Shown: positions 1 through 13,843 of the stretch, one piece after another | How the letters are laid out: each line of letters opens with the position of its first letter | How positions within the stretch are numbered: position 1 is the stretch's first letter | Program-made: the position numbers and the translations under genes | DNA from: Brasenia schreberi | Taxonomy: Eukaryota > Streptophyta > Magnoliopsida > Nymphaeales > Cabombaceae | DNA: 64,000 nt | Direction of reading: 5' to 3' | Assembly: GCA_036023115.1 (NCBI GenBank) | Contig: JAYKKT010000036.1 | Span: 5,543,501 to 5,607,500, forward strand | The notes under the pieces: model-generated | What the model saw: only the letters and a program-made list of their open reading frames with translations | The model's database searches: none | What the model was told of the DNA's origin: nothing

Positions 1-960
1 CTTAAGGTATCGGTTGTTTCAGGAAGATCTTATATGAGTTCAAATGATTATTGATCTTGGTCTACTATATCATCAGTATATTCATTATTATTTTCCAAGA
101 TGTCATTCTTAGTATCTTCTAAGAATTCAACATCTCTGCTTTCTATCAGTTTGTGGTCCTTATGATAAAGCCGATATCCCTTTGGTTGGGTTTTCTTCCA
201 AACCACATCTCATATGGTTTAGTGAATATAACTTTACATGGTACTCTATTAAGTATGTATACTACTTTATTTACTGCTTCTTTCCAAAATATCCTTGGTA
301 GAGAGTCATCAATTAACATTGATCATGTCATATTGAGTAAAGTCCTGTTATATTTTTCAGCTACATCATTTTGTTGAGTTGTCCTGTGTATTGTATTTTG
401 TTTTATAATACCAAAGTCTTTTTAGAATTCAAGAAATTTTGTAGAGGTAAATTCACCACCTCCATATGATCTTAAGACTTTCATTGAATGCCCTAGTTGA
501 TTTTTATCTTCCTGCTTATATTCTTTAAAAGCTTATAGTGCCTCAAATTTATGTACCAAGAGATATAAATACATATATCTCGAGTAATCATCGATAAATG
601 TTATAAAATAAATCATTCAACAATGTGACCTTACTCTAAATGGTCCACATAAATTTGTGTGAATGACCTCCAACAAGATTGTTTTTCTTGTTGACTCTTT
701 TGGAAAAACTTTTCTTATCATCCATGTATGTCAACATCACAATTCTTGTTATTTTGTCATCTTTTACAAATGTTTTATACATTTCTATCTCTTGCTCAGT
801 TGCGTCTAGTGGTGGTAGATGCATAGTTTTCTTTAATACATACTCAACACCTTTAAGTGTTAGAGCAAGCGAGATTCTTCTCTTCCATGTTTGAAAGTTC
901 AGACCATTTAACTTTTCGGTTTTTGCTAGTTATGACACACATATTCTTGAGTTCATTGTT
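1..960 (-). mobile_element. Ty1/copia retrotransposon relic with gag fused to integrase
   Basis: Read on the minus strand from about 930, the frames give a copia gag start (KLNGLNFQTWKRRISLAL, then PLDATEQEIEMYKTF) and run almost at once into a GAG-pre-integrase motif (ESTRK..LLEVIHTNLCGPF). Integrase core motifs follow (FITFIDDYSRYMYLYLL near 580, then WKEAVNKVVYILNRVP near 270), and the frame RDVEFLED lies near 120. The gag zinc knuckle and protease, normally between gag and integrase, are missing, so the relic has an internal deletion. Several stops and frameshifts break the frame. The element runs off the left edge. A gag fragment of the same family lies at about 4640 on the other strand. 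Confidence 0.8.
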
Positions 961-2216
961 ATGTATTTGACAATTATAACAATTAGACGGTTTAAAAAGT
1001 AAACAATAAATAAGAAACAAAACACACATAGTAGGAATCTCATTAGAACGATGCAGAATATCGTAAAAATGAGATGAAAATAACTCATTTCTAATATATA
1101 AGCAACTTGGGATAAATTTAAAATTTTTCCAAAAAAATCTGCATTTAATAATTTCCCAAAATTAATAGGGGTAAACTTGTAATTTTAATTGTCTCTCTGC
1201 TTTTCTAATTTTTTTAAAAAAATGCACAATGAAAGACCTGTAAAAATACTTTTGGTATTTCTATAAATTCATAACTAATCGGGGGTAAATCTATACTTTT
1301 GCCCCTCAACATGAATCTGAAATTTTCTAAAAAAGGCAAGGACAAATCTGTCTTTTGACATAATGACAGTACTGTAATAACCCAAACCAAGAAGGGCAGT
1401 AATGTAAAACAATAACCAGGTATTTCTGAATTTTCATAAAGTGCCGGAGGGTAAAACCAACTTTTCACTTAATAAGGGTAAAATAGTCTTTTATCCAAAA
1501 ATATCTAGATATTTTTGTAATTTTGTCTGGTGGTAGTCTTGTAATATTTAAAAACCGATTTGGGCAAAACGAACTTTTTAGTCCGTTGCTCGAGGCGGTT
1601 TCAGAAAATTGTTGGTTTTAGCCCCTGGCATTCCGCCTTTTTCGCTTGCAGCCTGGCGTTTCACCTTTTGGCCTGCGGATTGGCTTTGCACATTTGTAGC
1701 ATGCGGGAGTTCTCTTCTTTTAACCACAAGCGGCTTTTGTCGCACCTCTGTTTCCTCCTTCCCCTTCTTTTCTTTGTGTTTTGGTCAATTTTTGCCGTGT
1801 CTTTGACTGAGGCAGGGTTTACCCTCTGTCGTGTCACGACTTTCGAGTTCGTTGTCGTCAACCTCATATTTATTGCTCATAGAGCTTTTCAGGTACACCT
1901 ATAATGGAAGATCAAGGTACGTGGTTTTGTTTTTCTTTTGTTTTGATGTTTGCACACAACGGATTTTGTCTGGAAAGGTTTTTCGATATTTTTCTAGTGT
2001 TTAGACTATGTGGTGTTTTGTATTTATAGAGCAGTGTATGGTCCTTCCTTTCCCAGTTTATCCCGCTGGGCTTTCCTCTTCAAGGGCCGCTTTAACCGGT
2101 CAGTTACCGTACAATCCAGTAATAGTCCGACGATTTTGATTTAATGGCCGTTACAACCATTCTCTTCGTAACCGTAAATACGAGTACCATGGTAGGTTGC
2201 CGAGAATGGCCATAGC
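961..2216. other. AT-rich non-coding stretch, possibly LTR or leader of the copia relic
   Basis: I see no supported gene. The stretch lies directly upstream of the minus-strand copia gag, so part may be its untranslated leader or LTR, but I found no LTR ends. At about 1560-1905 base composition rises and a 114-aa plus-strand frame exists with no recognisable domain; I do not call it a gene. Confidence 0.4.
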
Positions 2217-3070
<854 letters not shown>

Positions 3071-3074
3071 ATCA

Positions 3075-3480
3075 ATCAAGAAATGCGGAAAGAATGGCTC
3101 TTTTCTCAGATTTCATATGCTAACTTTTTATAAAAGATAAGATTTATAAAAAAATTATTTTACTTTTTGAAAAGTTAGAAGCATTTCCTAGATAAACATG
3201 AAATAGTTTTAGCAGAAAGAGGAAAACTCGAAAGAGGAAAAGACAAAGTATATATTACGATAACATACATAATTTTTTTTAAAAAGAATTACATCTTCAT
3301 CTTCCTTAGAAAACCCTATGCGGGTAACCGGGTTTCTCTCTTTCCTTTTTCTTCCTTTTCATCCACAAGTATACAGCTTTCGCTGCGCTCGATGAGACCA
3401 CTGAAGTAAACGTGAAATCATCCATCGACACCAACATTGGTATTAGAGTATGTTTCAAGGACTGCACGACTCCATAAAGG
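3075..3480 (+). pseudogene. Copy 1 of a dispersed segment carrying a small broken frame
   Basis: This segment is clearly related to 31890-32300 in the same orientation. Shared blocks include the AAGATAAG(A/C)TTT region, the GGGTAACCGGGTT motif and a coding-like piece. Here the piece reads ETTEVNVKSSIDTNIGIRV and ends at a stop near 3474; in the other copy it is VTTEVDVKSAASSNNVSIHV behind a hydrophobic leader. I do not recognise the protein. The homology spans non-coding flanks as well as the frame, so the pair may belong to a mobile element or a duplicated gene end. Confidence 0.5.
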
Positions 3481-4639
3481 TATGTCGTCCCTGTAGTAAA
3501 GAAAAGAGAGATAAAATGATGCCAAAATATTTTTTCGACGTAAGTTTCTCTTATAAAAAAAGGGGAAAATGAAAAGGAAGTTAGAAGAACTCCTTGAGGC
3601 TTATGATAATCGGAAGTTGGAAACTGCTTATGATGAGGCAGTCTGAGGCAGACGACAACTGGAAATCGCCCCATCATAGGCGGCCTTAGGCAAGTCATGT
3701 GCCTGAAACAGAACAAATGGCATGAGGAAGAAAGATGGCAGATATGCCTCTAAAATAGAAAAAAAAAGACGTCAGAGATGTCACTGAAACATGAAAAGAC
3801 AACATGGATGTTGTTGAGGGAAGTAAAGACACCATAGGGGAAGAATGAGAGAATACCCGAGGCAGGTGGCCTCGCTCTCCCTTCTCTCCGTATTCTCCTT
3901 TTTCGCCCCCTCTATCTCCCTCTCTGCATCTGTTTCTCTCAGTACAGGCGTCTCTTTCCTCTGTTTAATATACACTGCGGTTTTCGCAAAACCGCAGGTG
4001 ATTAACCGCCTAGGGCAGCGGTTTACCCGTGACCATCAACAACGGACTGAAATGTTTGTTTTGCCCTTGTACGAAACCAAAAATTATGAAATACTATGAG
4101 ACAAAATTATGATAATGTCCAAATATTTTTAAATAAAAAGACTTATTTACCCCTATAGTATGGAAATGTATTTTCTACCCTCTAATAGTTTGTAAAACTA
4201 TGAATTATCAAGTTATAGTTTTACGATTTTGTTCCTGGTCAATGTTTTGATTTATAGAACCCGGTAGTTAGGTGACTTTATAGAAATGACCCTCATTGTT
4301 TGTCATATTATCCGTTATACCATCAGAGAAATGTACATTTTTTTCTCTTATACTTTGTGAAAAATATTATGAGCAAGTTTTTATTGTTATGTCTCCAATT
4401 TTTTGATATTTCCAAAAAAGTACTTGTTTGTTAAATAAATGATTGTTCAGTGCCTGAAAATATTTACAACTTAGACATTGTGGATACTACATTTAGGTGT
4501 CTGACTATTTTTGTTATTCATTCTTAAGAAGTATCTTATGTCTATTTATTTGATGTTTGTTTTATGTTTTCTATTTAAAATATATATACTCTCTACTTGT
4601 TGTCTCTAAAAAATTTAATGACTTTCAGAATCTATGTTT
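3481..4639. other. AT-rich stretch without a supported gene
   Basis: No domain-bearing frame is seen. The part directly upstream of 4640 is likely leader or LTR of the plus-strand copia relic that follows, by analogy with the minus-strand relic at 1-960. Confidence 0.35.
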
Positions 4640-4850
4640 CTTAATTGTCAAACACAAAAAATTAAATGACCTAAATTTTCAAACATGGAATACAAGAATC
4701 TCACTAGCCTTAACTTTACAGGGAGTTGATTATGTACTTAGATAAACAATTTTACACCTTACTCCTATTGTAACAAATAAAGAGAAAGACAAGTATAAGA
4801 CATTTTTAAGAGATGATATTAAAAAAATATTATAAACAAAAAAGAGAGAA
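4640..4850 (+). mobile_element. Copia gag fragment, same family as the relic at 1-960
   Basis: The frame near 4650-4740 reads KLNDLNFQTWNTRISLAL and then QGVDYVLR, nearly the same as the gag start of the minus-strand relic, and is followed by YKTFLRDDIKK-like sequence after a stop. Only the gag N-terminus is recognisable. Confidence 0.7.
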
Positions 4851-5713
<863 letters not shown>

Positions 5714-6462
5714 CCTTTCCGAGATGCTTCGGTACACCATCACGCCATCTTAGGATGAGTGTAGAAAGTAAGCGGCTACACTTAGTTTCGGTCACAGAGT
5801 ACACCAAAAAATCAGGACCAACCCTTCAACAAGTCTGTTCTAGCTGGTTCCCATATATATAACAAAAGAAGGCAGGTGCTTTTCTGAAATCAAGGGAATG
5901 GATTTTACATAAGTTCTTTGGATTTACTGTTAAAGTATAAAACAGCACATTTTTTGTATTTTTACGGGTTTTCTTCCTAAATATATTCTTATTAAATATC
6001 TGTTTAAATTTTGTATTATTTACGTTTAATTCCTTTTATTATTTATTGCAGATTTTTTTAATTTCAATTATTCGAATTCTTCACAAGGTTTTGCCTGATC
6101 AAAAACTTTCTGCATGTAGGGTTTTGTCAGCCAAATACATGTTTTTTTACTCGGGATTAGACAAAACTCATTGCAGTATGCATGACCCCAGGTATCAAAC
6201 GCTTGACCTTCAAAAGGATTTCTTAAGTTGACCCCTAGGTCAGGAGAGACATGCCCCCCCATGCATGTATTTGTTCCAAACCTAAAGATCAATCCAAGAG
6301 AAATCTCAATCTAATGGATAACGCATATAATGAACTTTTTCATATTTTACTTGATATCATATTGAAAAGCAATCATTTCTTTGAAGTCTCAAAGCTCAAT
6401 TGTTTCTTCCGTTGGCCCCTTAATTTGTACAATCAAGATCGTCGTCGCATTATAGAGTAGCT
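5714..6462. other. Downstream flank of the VPS55-like gene
   Basis: No gene seen. On the minus strand around 6180-6255 there is a box-B-like GTTTGATACC downstream of a TGACCTAGGGG stretch, resembling a degraded tRNA-derived SINE, but I am not confident of it. The 3' UTR of the minus-strand gene ending at 6463 must lie at the right end. Confidence 0.3.
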
Positions 6463-9400
6463 TCACCAGTCCTCTTCAAGGCTCACTTTATGGAAACATA
6501 AAACAGTGCAGAGAAGAATGAAGAATGAGGTAAACTCGATGAACATTGCACCAGTCTCAATCAAATTGGCGTGCCTCAGAATGGCAGGAATGGCAATACT
6601 TCCAACCGCAGATGCACCAGTCAGGAATTTCGCAGCATCGATCCACCTGCGCAATCAATAAAATCTGAACAATCAACACCAAATACTAGTGAGTTTTAGT
6701 CTTTCAAGTGATCTTGTCATCATCACAAGTGACTTGACCAACTCAGCTCATAGGAAGTATGCCAGAAATTCGCACCGCTCAACCAGAATGGTCGATGTCC
6801 ATTCCAATAACACCCGCATTCTCTCCGGAGAGATTTCTTGATTTATAGCAGAACAGATCTGAAGAATTACTTACCCACCACCATCTCTGGAGCTCAGGAA
6901 CTGAGTTGAACCGCCCCCAAAAAATAAGCAGGGCATAGGCACTAACACATACATGAGAGCTGCAGAATTCAGAAAAATGTCGGTAAAATTTTTGCAATCT
7001 TATGCGATATGCCTCTCCAAAATTTGACATCCATTCAGAACATATACCTGACAGCAAAGGCCACCAATTGTTGTACAAGGCACAAGCCTGTAAAGAAGAG
7101 AAGAAAATGAGTAAATTACAGGGATATTGTCATAAATATGTGGTTAAAACAGTATAGCTCCCCTCAATACAACCATCTCACCATCGTGAACTATCAACAG
7201 TAAATTCAAGATTAACCCAGTACAGGGCACTAGTGGACTTTTTCAAGCTTTAAAAGCCAAACTCCTCACAAAGTGTGGCCCAACACTCGAGCATATTTAA
7301 GGTAAGGCATGAATATTCCCCACTTTGGAAAAAAGTAAGACAAAATGATAGCACATGAAACAAGCAAATTACTACATCAACTCAAAGAACGCTGATTCAT
7401 CATGAAGCTCACCAGAGAACTCCAACATCCAGTTACCTAAAGCAGCTGCATATGTAAGGCTCTAAGTTTTGATATTCCAAAAGATCAATTTATGATCTTC
7501 CATAAAAGGAGCTACACATATGACCAAGCAGCAAGAACAAGCCAGCTTTGGCAAGGAAATTCACAAGCCTTACTAGTTCAGACTTGGGAAATCGATATTC
7601 AACACATATAATACCTTCAGCCAGTATCTTCGGATTTGGGATGTTGGAGTGTGTTGAGTCTTCTATAATGTGGCTTTGCTAGTTTGCAATCGAAAAAAAC
7701 TAGATACACATGTATTATGATAGGAACTCCTCATGTGGGCCATCCATGTTTAATATGAATGACTCATAAATCAAACAGAATTTCCTTTTTAAATCGTTTC
7801 TTATTCCAACCTACCTTTCTCTCGTTTTCTATCTCTCCAATCACCACCGTTAAAAAGGAACCTTTCTGTGGGTTTACATGCTTTACAACACTGGTGTCAA
7901 ACATTAGGGCTTGAAATTTTGGCAATCTAGAGAGGTTATGATCCTTAAAATCCAAGGAACAGTAAATAAACTCCATGTTTTTGCAATCACTTCTCTGATT
8001 CAGCCATATCAATGGCTGCCTAAGATGAATGAGTTTGCCTATGAATTTCTGAGTTTTTTAGGGTGTTTCAGTTGATTAGGTATTCGTGTCTAATGAATGC
8101 CATGGAAAAAGGGTTTGGATTGTCGTTGTGTTGACTTATGATTGAGAATTTAAAAGCATAGAGACGTTACATTCCTTAAGTCCAAGGATCTGCAAATAAA
8201 CTCTATGTCTGTGAAATCAACTCTACCTGATCCAGCTATCACAATGGTTGCTAGAAATGACGATTTTGCCTATGATTTGATGGGATTTTCAATGCGTAAT
8301 TTGAAAATGAGTTTAGCCTGATCCGGAGAGCGAAATCAAGAGAGATGCCTGGAGGAAATCTCGATCTCCCTTAGAGGCTTGTTGAGTAGGTTGCTGCTTT
8401 TAGTGCATGACTGGAACCTTAACCTCTCCCTGAGGTTAGAATCACAAAGAGTACCCTTCTCTCTTCTCTCTCTGTTTCTCTTTACAAAAGTTATTCCCAA
8501 TCTTATTTTCCTCTCAATTGGTTTCTCATGTCATCTAGGGTTTCTCGTGGAATTCTTTTGGATACTTCAAATTTGTATCTCAGGTTCAGTCATTGGGGAG
8601 ATGGATGAATGCCCTTGCATGTTTACCTCATGTATACTAAAGCATCCACAGTGGAATTGGGAGAAATGGAAAAGGAGAGAAGGGTAGGAAGGAAGATAAA
8701 GAATCAATTTAAAAAGGAAACTCCATTTGATCTGTGCCATCCATATCAACCTTGGACCGCCCACAAGGAGTTCCGATTATAATAGGGTTCATATTATAAG
8801 GGTGCTTCCCATCAGCCATCTCTTTATAATATACATACATATATATGTACACACACATGCATCCGTTTGTGTGTTTGTTGTGTGCAAAATATTAACTAGG
8901 CACTAGTGAGCAAACTTTGAATCTAAGTCATGAATATAGAAAAATCCAATTCACACTAGAGTTCTTATGTTTTTCTTTGGGCACTATGAAAACCTGAAAA
9001 GAGACCGCCTGCTGGGATTTTAACAAGATACTAACCTCAGGAGATTGTTATGACAATAATCGACCTTGGAAGATGTATCCCCTAGACAAGACCGCTTCTC
9101 CTAGTCTTCACTTAAGCATCAATCGACTTGAATTAAGATCCAAATAAAGTTTAGAAAAAAGCTTAATTTCTCATAAAAATTATTTTTATCTCGTTTAAAT
9201 AAATCTGTGCAGCCACAACTACCCCTAAGTACACCTTTCTAAGCAGCTACCAATGGTCATACAAGAAGCATGTCATGCGTAACACAGCAGTAAACTTTAT
9301 CATGGTGTATGTGCTTAATCAAACCAAACCAGAATAAGGATTATGTAACATACCAATATCTGCAATAGGATGCTTGCAGAAAACATAAAGGCAAGTCCAG

Positions 9401-10997
9401 CAAGCCTGGATAACAAGAGAACATAGTAAGATGATCAAGCACAAAGTAATCAAAGAGTGTTGGAGAACTTAGAAAGATGATCAGCATAAATTCATTTAAG
9501 ATCAGAACCAAAAGGTTTTGTACTTACACTGTTTTGAAGATAGAGAAAAGAGAAATCGCCAGTCCCAAGGACAAGGTCAAGAGAAAAAGAAGGAAACAAG
9601 TTAGTATGGAAAAAATACATAATGTAAATGCACATCCAAAAAAGTAATAGCAGGAGAATTCTACAAAAGGATGTACACCATGTAGTTGCATCCATTGAAA
9701 ATACGACTTGATCAAATATTTGGTGTATATAATAAATCATTCTTAAGAGGAACTTATTCTAATTGAAGCACAATGAACAAGAAAATTCTTAACAGGAAAT
9801 TCAAATCAACACGAGGAAGATTAAATTAGTCAGCTCAGATCTCAAATTTTGGAGTCGAGATCGCAAGGACCACCAGCACACTTTTGGGGTTAGCTTCTAA
9901 AGTATCAAAACTTTGACTGCTAACTCAATATTTTCCAATTGAGGGTCAGGTCATCCATGGCAAGAATGGCATGCAATGCAACCATGATAATCTGATTGCT
10001 TGAATTGCATATATAGCTTTATGCGATTATGGAAGTTAATGAATGAGCATTGATGGAAGAAAAAGAAAAGCAAGAAATGCTGTTCGGTTCCATTCACTCC
10101 CATGGATGCACAGCATCGGAGGACATTTTGCAATTTTTTCAATCCCAACTAACCTTGATTTGATTGACATTCCAGATTATTTTTTTTATGGCATGCTTCT
10201 CATAATAATAATCATCATTTAGAGAAGAGAAGTTCAGTACTTACACGAGCCCCTCTCAAGTACAAGCAAGGAAAATGGATTGACTCTTATTTGTATGATA
10301 CCTTGAGTAGCACAGGCAGAATGACAAAGCACTAAAGACGTCTGAAATGCGATATGCAACAATTAAACGGTACATGGCATAGACAATATTTTCCTCGCAC
10401 GCAAACGCACATAAACAGGGAGATACATGCACAAGCGCGCATGCGTACATGCAGCTATAAATTGAACGCACCCAATAATACTCATTTCTCGACATTGTAA
10501 CGGTATAATTCATCGATAACCAAAAGAATCAAGGGTTCCTCCATTTTGGCACACAATCATGAGTTCATTTATCTAACACAAAATCTTAACAAGAGTTCGG
10601 CCAAACGAATCACAAAGAAAGAAGAATCTCATGGAGACTAAAGATGGAAAAATCTAAGAATCGGATGCAAACAACATGAAATTCCAACTCATATTGGCAA
10701 AAGATTAAACAAAAAGAATAGAATATCTATATACAACAAAACAATCTACCTGGTCCGCCAAAAGAACAATTTATCCACGAAAATCGAGACCAGCGACGAC
10801 TTCTAATAAGTTCAGAGCGGCTGGAGGGAGAAACCCTAACTTCCTCCAATAACAACACCCAGTATCTCGAAAATCAAGGCACAGAGACCGACATAAAAGG
10901 ATCCGCAGAGACAAAGGAGGAGAGAAAACACAATTTTCGGGTTGCTGAAAGGCAGGTGAGGAAAGAAACATCCTATACCTTCGATCGTCATCGCCAT
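6463..10997 (-). CDS. VPS55/LEPROT-family membrane protein, six exons
   Basis: Minus-strand exons: 10979-10997, 10245-10254, 9354-9405, 7048-7087, 6875-6959 and 6463-6646, all with GT-AG borders. Phases fit throughout and total 390 nt, giving 129 aa, close to the usual ~130-140 aa of this family. Diagnostic stretches are ILLQILACALYNNWWPLLS, LMYVLVPMPCLFFGGGSTQF, WIDAAKFLTGASAVGSIAIP and a short acidic tail ending SLEEDW. Four hydrophobic segments are visible (about residues 9-32, 40-55, 75-92 and 98-120). The family (yeast Vps55, human LEPROT/OB-RGRP) works in endosome-to-vacuole trafficking; that role is family knowledge. The start is the ATG at 10997 (context ATAATGGCG), followed by MAMTIE and the 10-nt microexon EGLV. 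The four downstream exons are very secure; the first two rest on splice signals and phase. Confidence 0.92.
7915..8300. repeat. Imperfect direct duplication inside intron 3 of the VPS55-like gene
   Basis: About 7915-8060 and 8150-8300 share the order AATCCAAGGA, AAATAAACTC, ATG, CAATGG and TTTGCCTATGA at similar spacing, so a segment of about 150 bp is present twice and diverged. The rest of the 2.27 kb intron (7088-9353) shows no gene; the frame at 8379-8687 has no support. Confidence 0.5.
10245..10254 (-). other. Predicted 10-nt microexon of the VPS55-like gene
   Basis: A pyrimidine-rich acceptor ending TTGAG and a strong GTAAGT donor flank AGGGGCTCGT. Length 10 is needed to link phase 1 of exon 1 to phase 2 of exon 3. 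The same frame meets a TGA just upstream, so the exon cannot extend far. Confidence 0.7.
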
Positions 10998-11300
10998 TAT
11001 GCAGAATTTACGCGACTGTCCGTCCGCCGACGACCGCAACGGGAGGGGCGTCGTTGTTTAAAATCTCGGAAGCGACTCGGAAATTCCAACCAGAATCGAG
11101 TCGGGTGCTCCCGGCGGGTTCTCTCTTTGGAAGTTCCTGCCTGGGTTTGCTCTTGGCCCTGGCCCTGGGCCAGCGCATTCACTCGGTCAGATTTACGTCT
11201 GCCGCGCGATAGAATATGTGTTTTGCGGTACTCTTCCTCAACCGCCGAAATTCACCTTACCTGAACCATTCATCCACAAATCTGAGCTCTACTTTTTCCA
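10998..11300 (-). promoter_or_regulatory. Putative 5' UTR and promoter of the VPS55-like gene
   Basis: Directly upstream of the ATG the sequence turns GC-rich with several CG dinucleotides, unlike the AT-rich surroundings, as expected of a housekeeping promoter and 5' UTR. No TATA box is obvious. A 5'UTR-like AGTTAGGGTTTCTCC tract lies inside intron 1 (about 10835), which might mark an alternative first exon. Confidence 0.45.
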
Positions 11301-11399
11301 CAATTTTTATTCTGTTTCTCAGTTAAACAGGTGAAAGACTTATAGTCAATGAAGGACGTAGATCAAGATACCCATTAATGTGACGTAAACATTGACATT

Positions 11400-12290
11400 G
11401 ACGTGGAGTGTACAACAAAGATTGTTCAATAAGCCTAAATTAGTCTCTTCGTTATAAGGTTATACACATGCAAGCAAAGTTTCGAAGTCGAAAAATAAAA
11501 AAGCGAAACACCCAAAATTAAACAATTTTCCCACTTGTGTTCACCTAAGATTGTTGCTCGTGATGCAAAATTCTTAACAAGACAATGAAATTGTGGATTT
11601 TTTTAAATTTTATTTGTGTGTGTGTGTGTGCTTAGTGCTCTCAATACTTTATTAGCTCCCAATTTTGAATGTAGGAGGCTACCTTTTTCTTTTGACCTAC
11701 TTTTTATGGAGTTTCAATAAGGAATGTTGCTTTCATTTTGCATTAATTTGTGTGTGTGTCCATGTTTTATGGTTATGAGTATTGGGTAGTTAATCATCAA
11801 CATGTACAAAAGATGTCAGTGTCAGAAATGAAGATGTTGAGATGGATGAGTGGTCATACAAGAAAAGACCCTATACATAATGAGGTTATTAGAAACAAAT
11901 TAAGAGTGACACCAATAGAGGATAAAATGAGAGAACATCGTTTAAGATGGTTTGGACATATAGAAAGAAGATCAAAAGAAGAACCTATAAAAAGGTTAAA
12001 AAACTAAATTTGGAAAGTATTAAAAGAGGTCGAGGACGACCACAAAAGTGTTGGAAAGAAACAATAAAGAATGATCTAGCTTATTGGGAGTTAACTGCTA
12101 ACATGGCACACGATAGGGATCTCTGGAAACAAAGAATCCATGTAGCCGACCCCGTCTAGTTTGGAAAAAGGCTTAGTTGTTGTTGTTGTTGTTGTTGTTG
12201 TTATGTGTGTGTGTGCGCATACATCTGATGCCAACTAGTCACACCTTTGAGGTAAGTTTCATAGGAAAATGACAGATTTTCTCATAACTC
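11400..12290 (+). repeat. Dispersed repeat A, copy 1 (interrupted by an RTE LINE)
   Basis: Related to 22621-23106 (plus) and 16390-16840 (minus). Shared blocks include GTTCAATTAGCCTAAATT, GGCATG..AGCAAAGTTT..AAGTCGAAAA, CCACTTGTGTTCAC, GCTTAGTGCTCTCA..TACTTTATTAGCTCCCAA and, after the insert, CCTTTGA(G/A)GTAAGTTTCATAGGAAAAT. In this copy the repeat is split at a GT tract near 11751 by the LINE fragment and resumes near 12205. Confidence 0.75.
11751..12204 (+). mobile_element. RTE-type LINE, 5'-truncated 3' end with TTG tail
   Basis: Frames give the characteristic C-terminal tail of plant RTE reverse-transcriptase proteins: MKMLRWMSGHTRKDPI, LRWFGHIERR, then in another frame KRGRGRPQKCWKETIKNDL and WKQRIHVADP. 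A frame break near 12005 shows it is dead. It ends in GGCTTAG followed by about nine TTG units, the usual RTE tail in this window. It is 5'-truncated and sits inside repeat A. Confidence 0.9.
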
Positions 12291-13480
12291 ATCCTTCTCA
12301 ACATCTTCATTTTTACTATGAACATCTTTTGCACATGTTGATGATTAACTTCCTAACACCCAAAACCATAAAAAATAGTAGGCCTAGTTGCTGCTTTATA
12401 ATATTTATCTTTTAACTTTAATGATATCTTCTTATCACATAGAATACATGATGCCCCTTTCCATTTTAACCAACCGATATTAATTCTGTGTAACTTCTCC
12501 ATCAATTTTTCTATCACTTTGAAAAATTGACTCTAAGTATTTAAAACTTTCCCTATAAGGGATGCACTCTGTAACAATCTTAATTTCTATGTCCTCTAAA
12601 GTACCCAAATGATCAAACTTACGTTCCATATATTCTGTCTTTGTTCTACTAAGTCAGAAGCCTCTACTTTCTAACATTTTTCTTAATAGTTCCAATTTCC
12701 TATTAACTTTTTCCTTAGACTCATCCACTAACACAATTTAATCTACAAATAATGTACACAAAGGTACTTCATCTTAAATATGTTTTGTTAACTCATCAAT
12801 GACCAATATAAATAAATATAGACTTAAAGTTGATCCCTAGTGTAACCCAATATTAACTTCAAAGGAGTTTGTCATTCTTTCATAAGTCCTTACATAAGTT
12901 TGTGCACTATAGTACATGTCTCTTATAAGATTTATTTATGTCAATGGCATACCTCTATTTTTAAGGTTATCCAAAGAAATCTCTTGGCACCCTATCGTAA
13001 GTTTTTTTTAGATCAATAAATATCATGTTAAGGTTCTTTTTTACTCTAAAATATTCCATAAGACATCTCAATAGGTGAATTACTTCAATAGTAGATTTGG
13101 CGAGCATGAATCGGAATTGGTTCTCTGTTTTACTCCATACTTGTCTTAATCTATGTTAGATAAATCTTTTCCATAATTTCATAGTGTGGCTCATTAACTT
13201 GATACCTCGATAATTCGAACAATCATGAATGTCTCCCTTATTCTTATATATGGGTATAAGTGTACTCACTCTCTTTTTCTTATATATGGGTATATTGACA
13301 TCCCTTATTCTTACCCTCCTTGAGAAAAAATATATAATAACATAAGAAAATTGATATAACCATTTTGGAAGTTTGTTGTTTGATGTATCTAAACCAAGTA
13401 TTCAGTTATCAAATTAATATATACTATTCTCCTATGTTTACAAGAGACAAAGTGGGTTAAAGAAGATTGATAATAGAGGT
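12290..13480 (-). mobile_element. RTE-type LINE fragment with reverse-transcriptase motifs
   Basis: On the minus strand the frames show GLH.GSTLSLYLFILVIDEL (12765-12840) and VPLCTLFVD.IVLVDESKE, the degraded catalytic box, followed by LELLRKMLESRGF and, near 12290, KMKMLRRMS. Stops interrupt it. It lies tail-to-tail with the plus-strand RTE copy at 11751-12204 and lacks the 3' terminal part. Confidence 0.8.
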
Positions 13481-13843
13481 TTTAAATTATGATACTCATG
13501 AAAAAAAAGACTCCAAATAGAGTTCATATTGTTATAAATAAAGATTTAAAAGATAGTGTAGTGTATATACAATGATATTGGGACCGAATTATGATGGTGA
13601 AATAAGTGTTAGGAGTTGAGGCTAAACATTCATGACAAAACAAACTTTATCTTTGTCAAGTAACCTAACTCCCCCGACCTTCAAAACATCTTTTTCCTTC
13701 AATTTGTTCTCTTTCACAAAGTCCATCCAATGAGATGTCAATATATATGCTCCGCTAGATTTCTAATGCTTCAGCTTCAAATTATATTCTTTACCATTAA
13801 CTGGACCATAAGTACGATCAAACCTTCACTTGTTTTCATGTGA

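Noticed and set aside
9492..9740. Hydrophobic minus-strand frame ending IFKTV as an upstream VPS55 exon
   Set aside because: It has a donor at 9528 in the right phase, but no short path to an ATG, and a long hydrophobic N-terminus does not fit the family. The 19-nt plus 10-nt exon model fits better.
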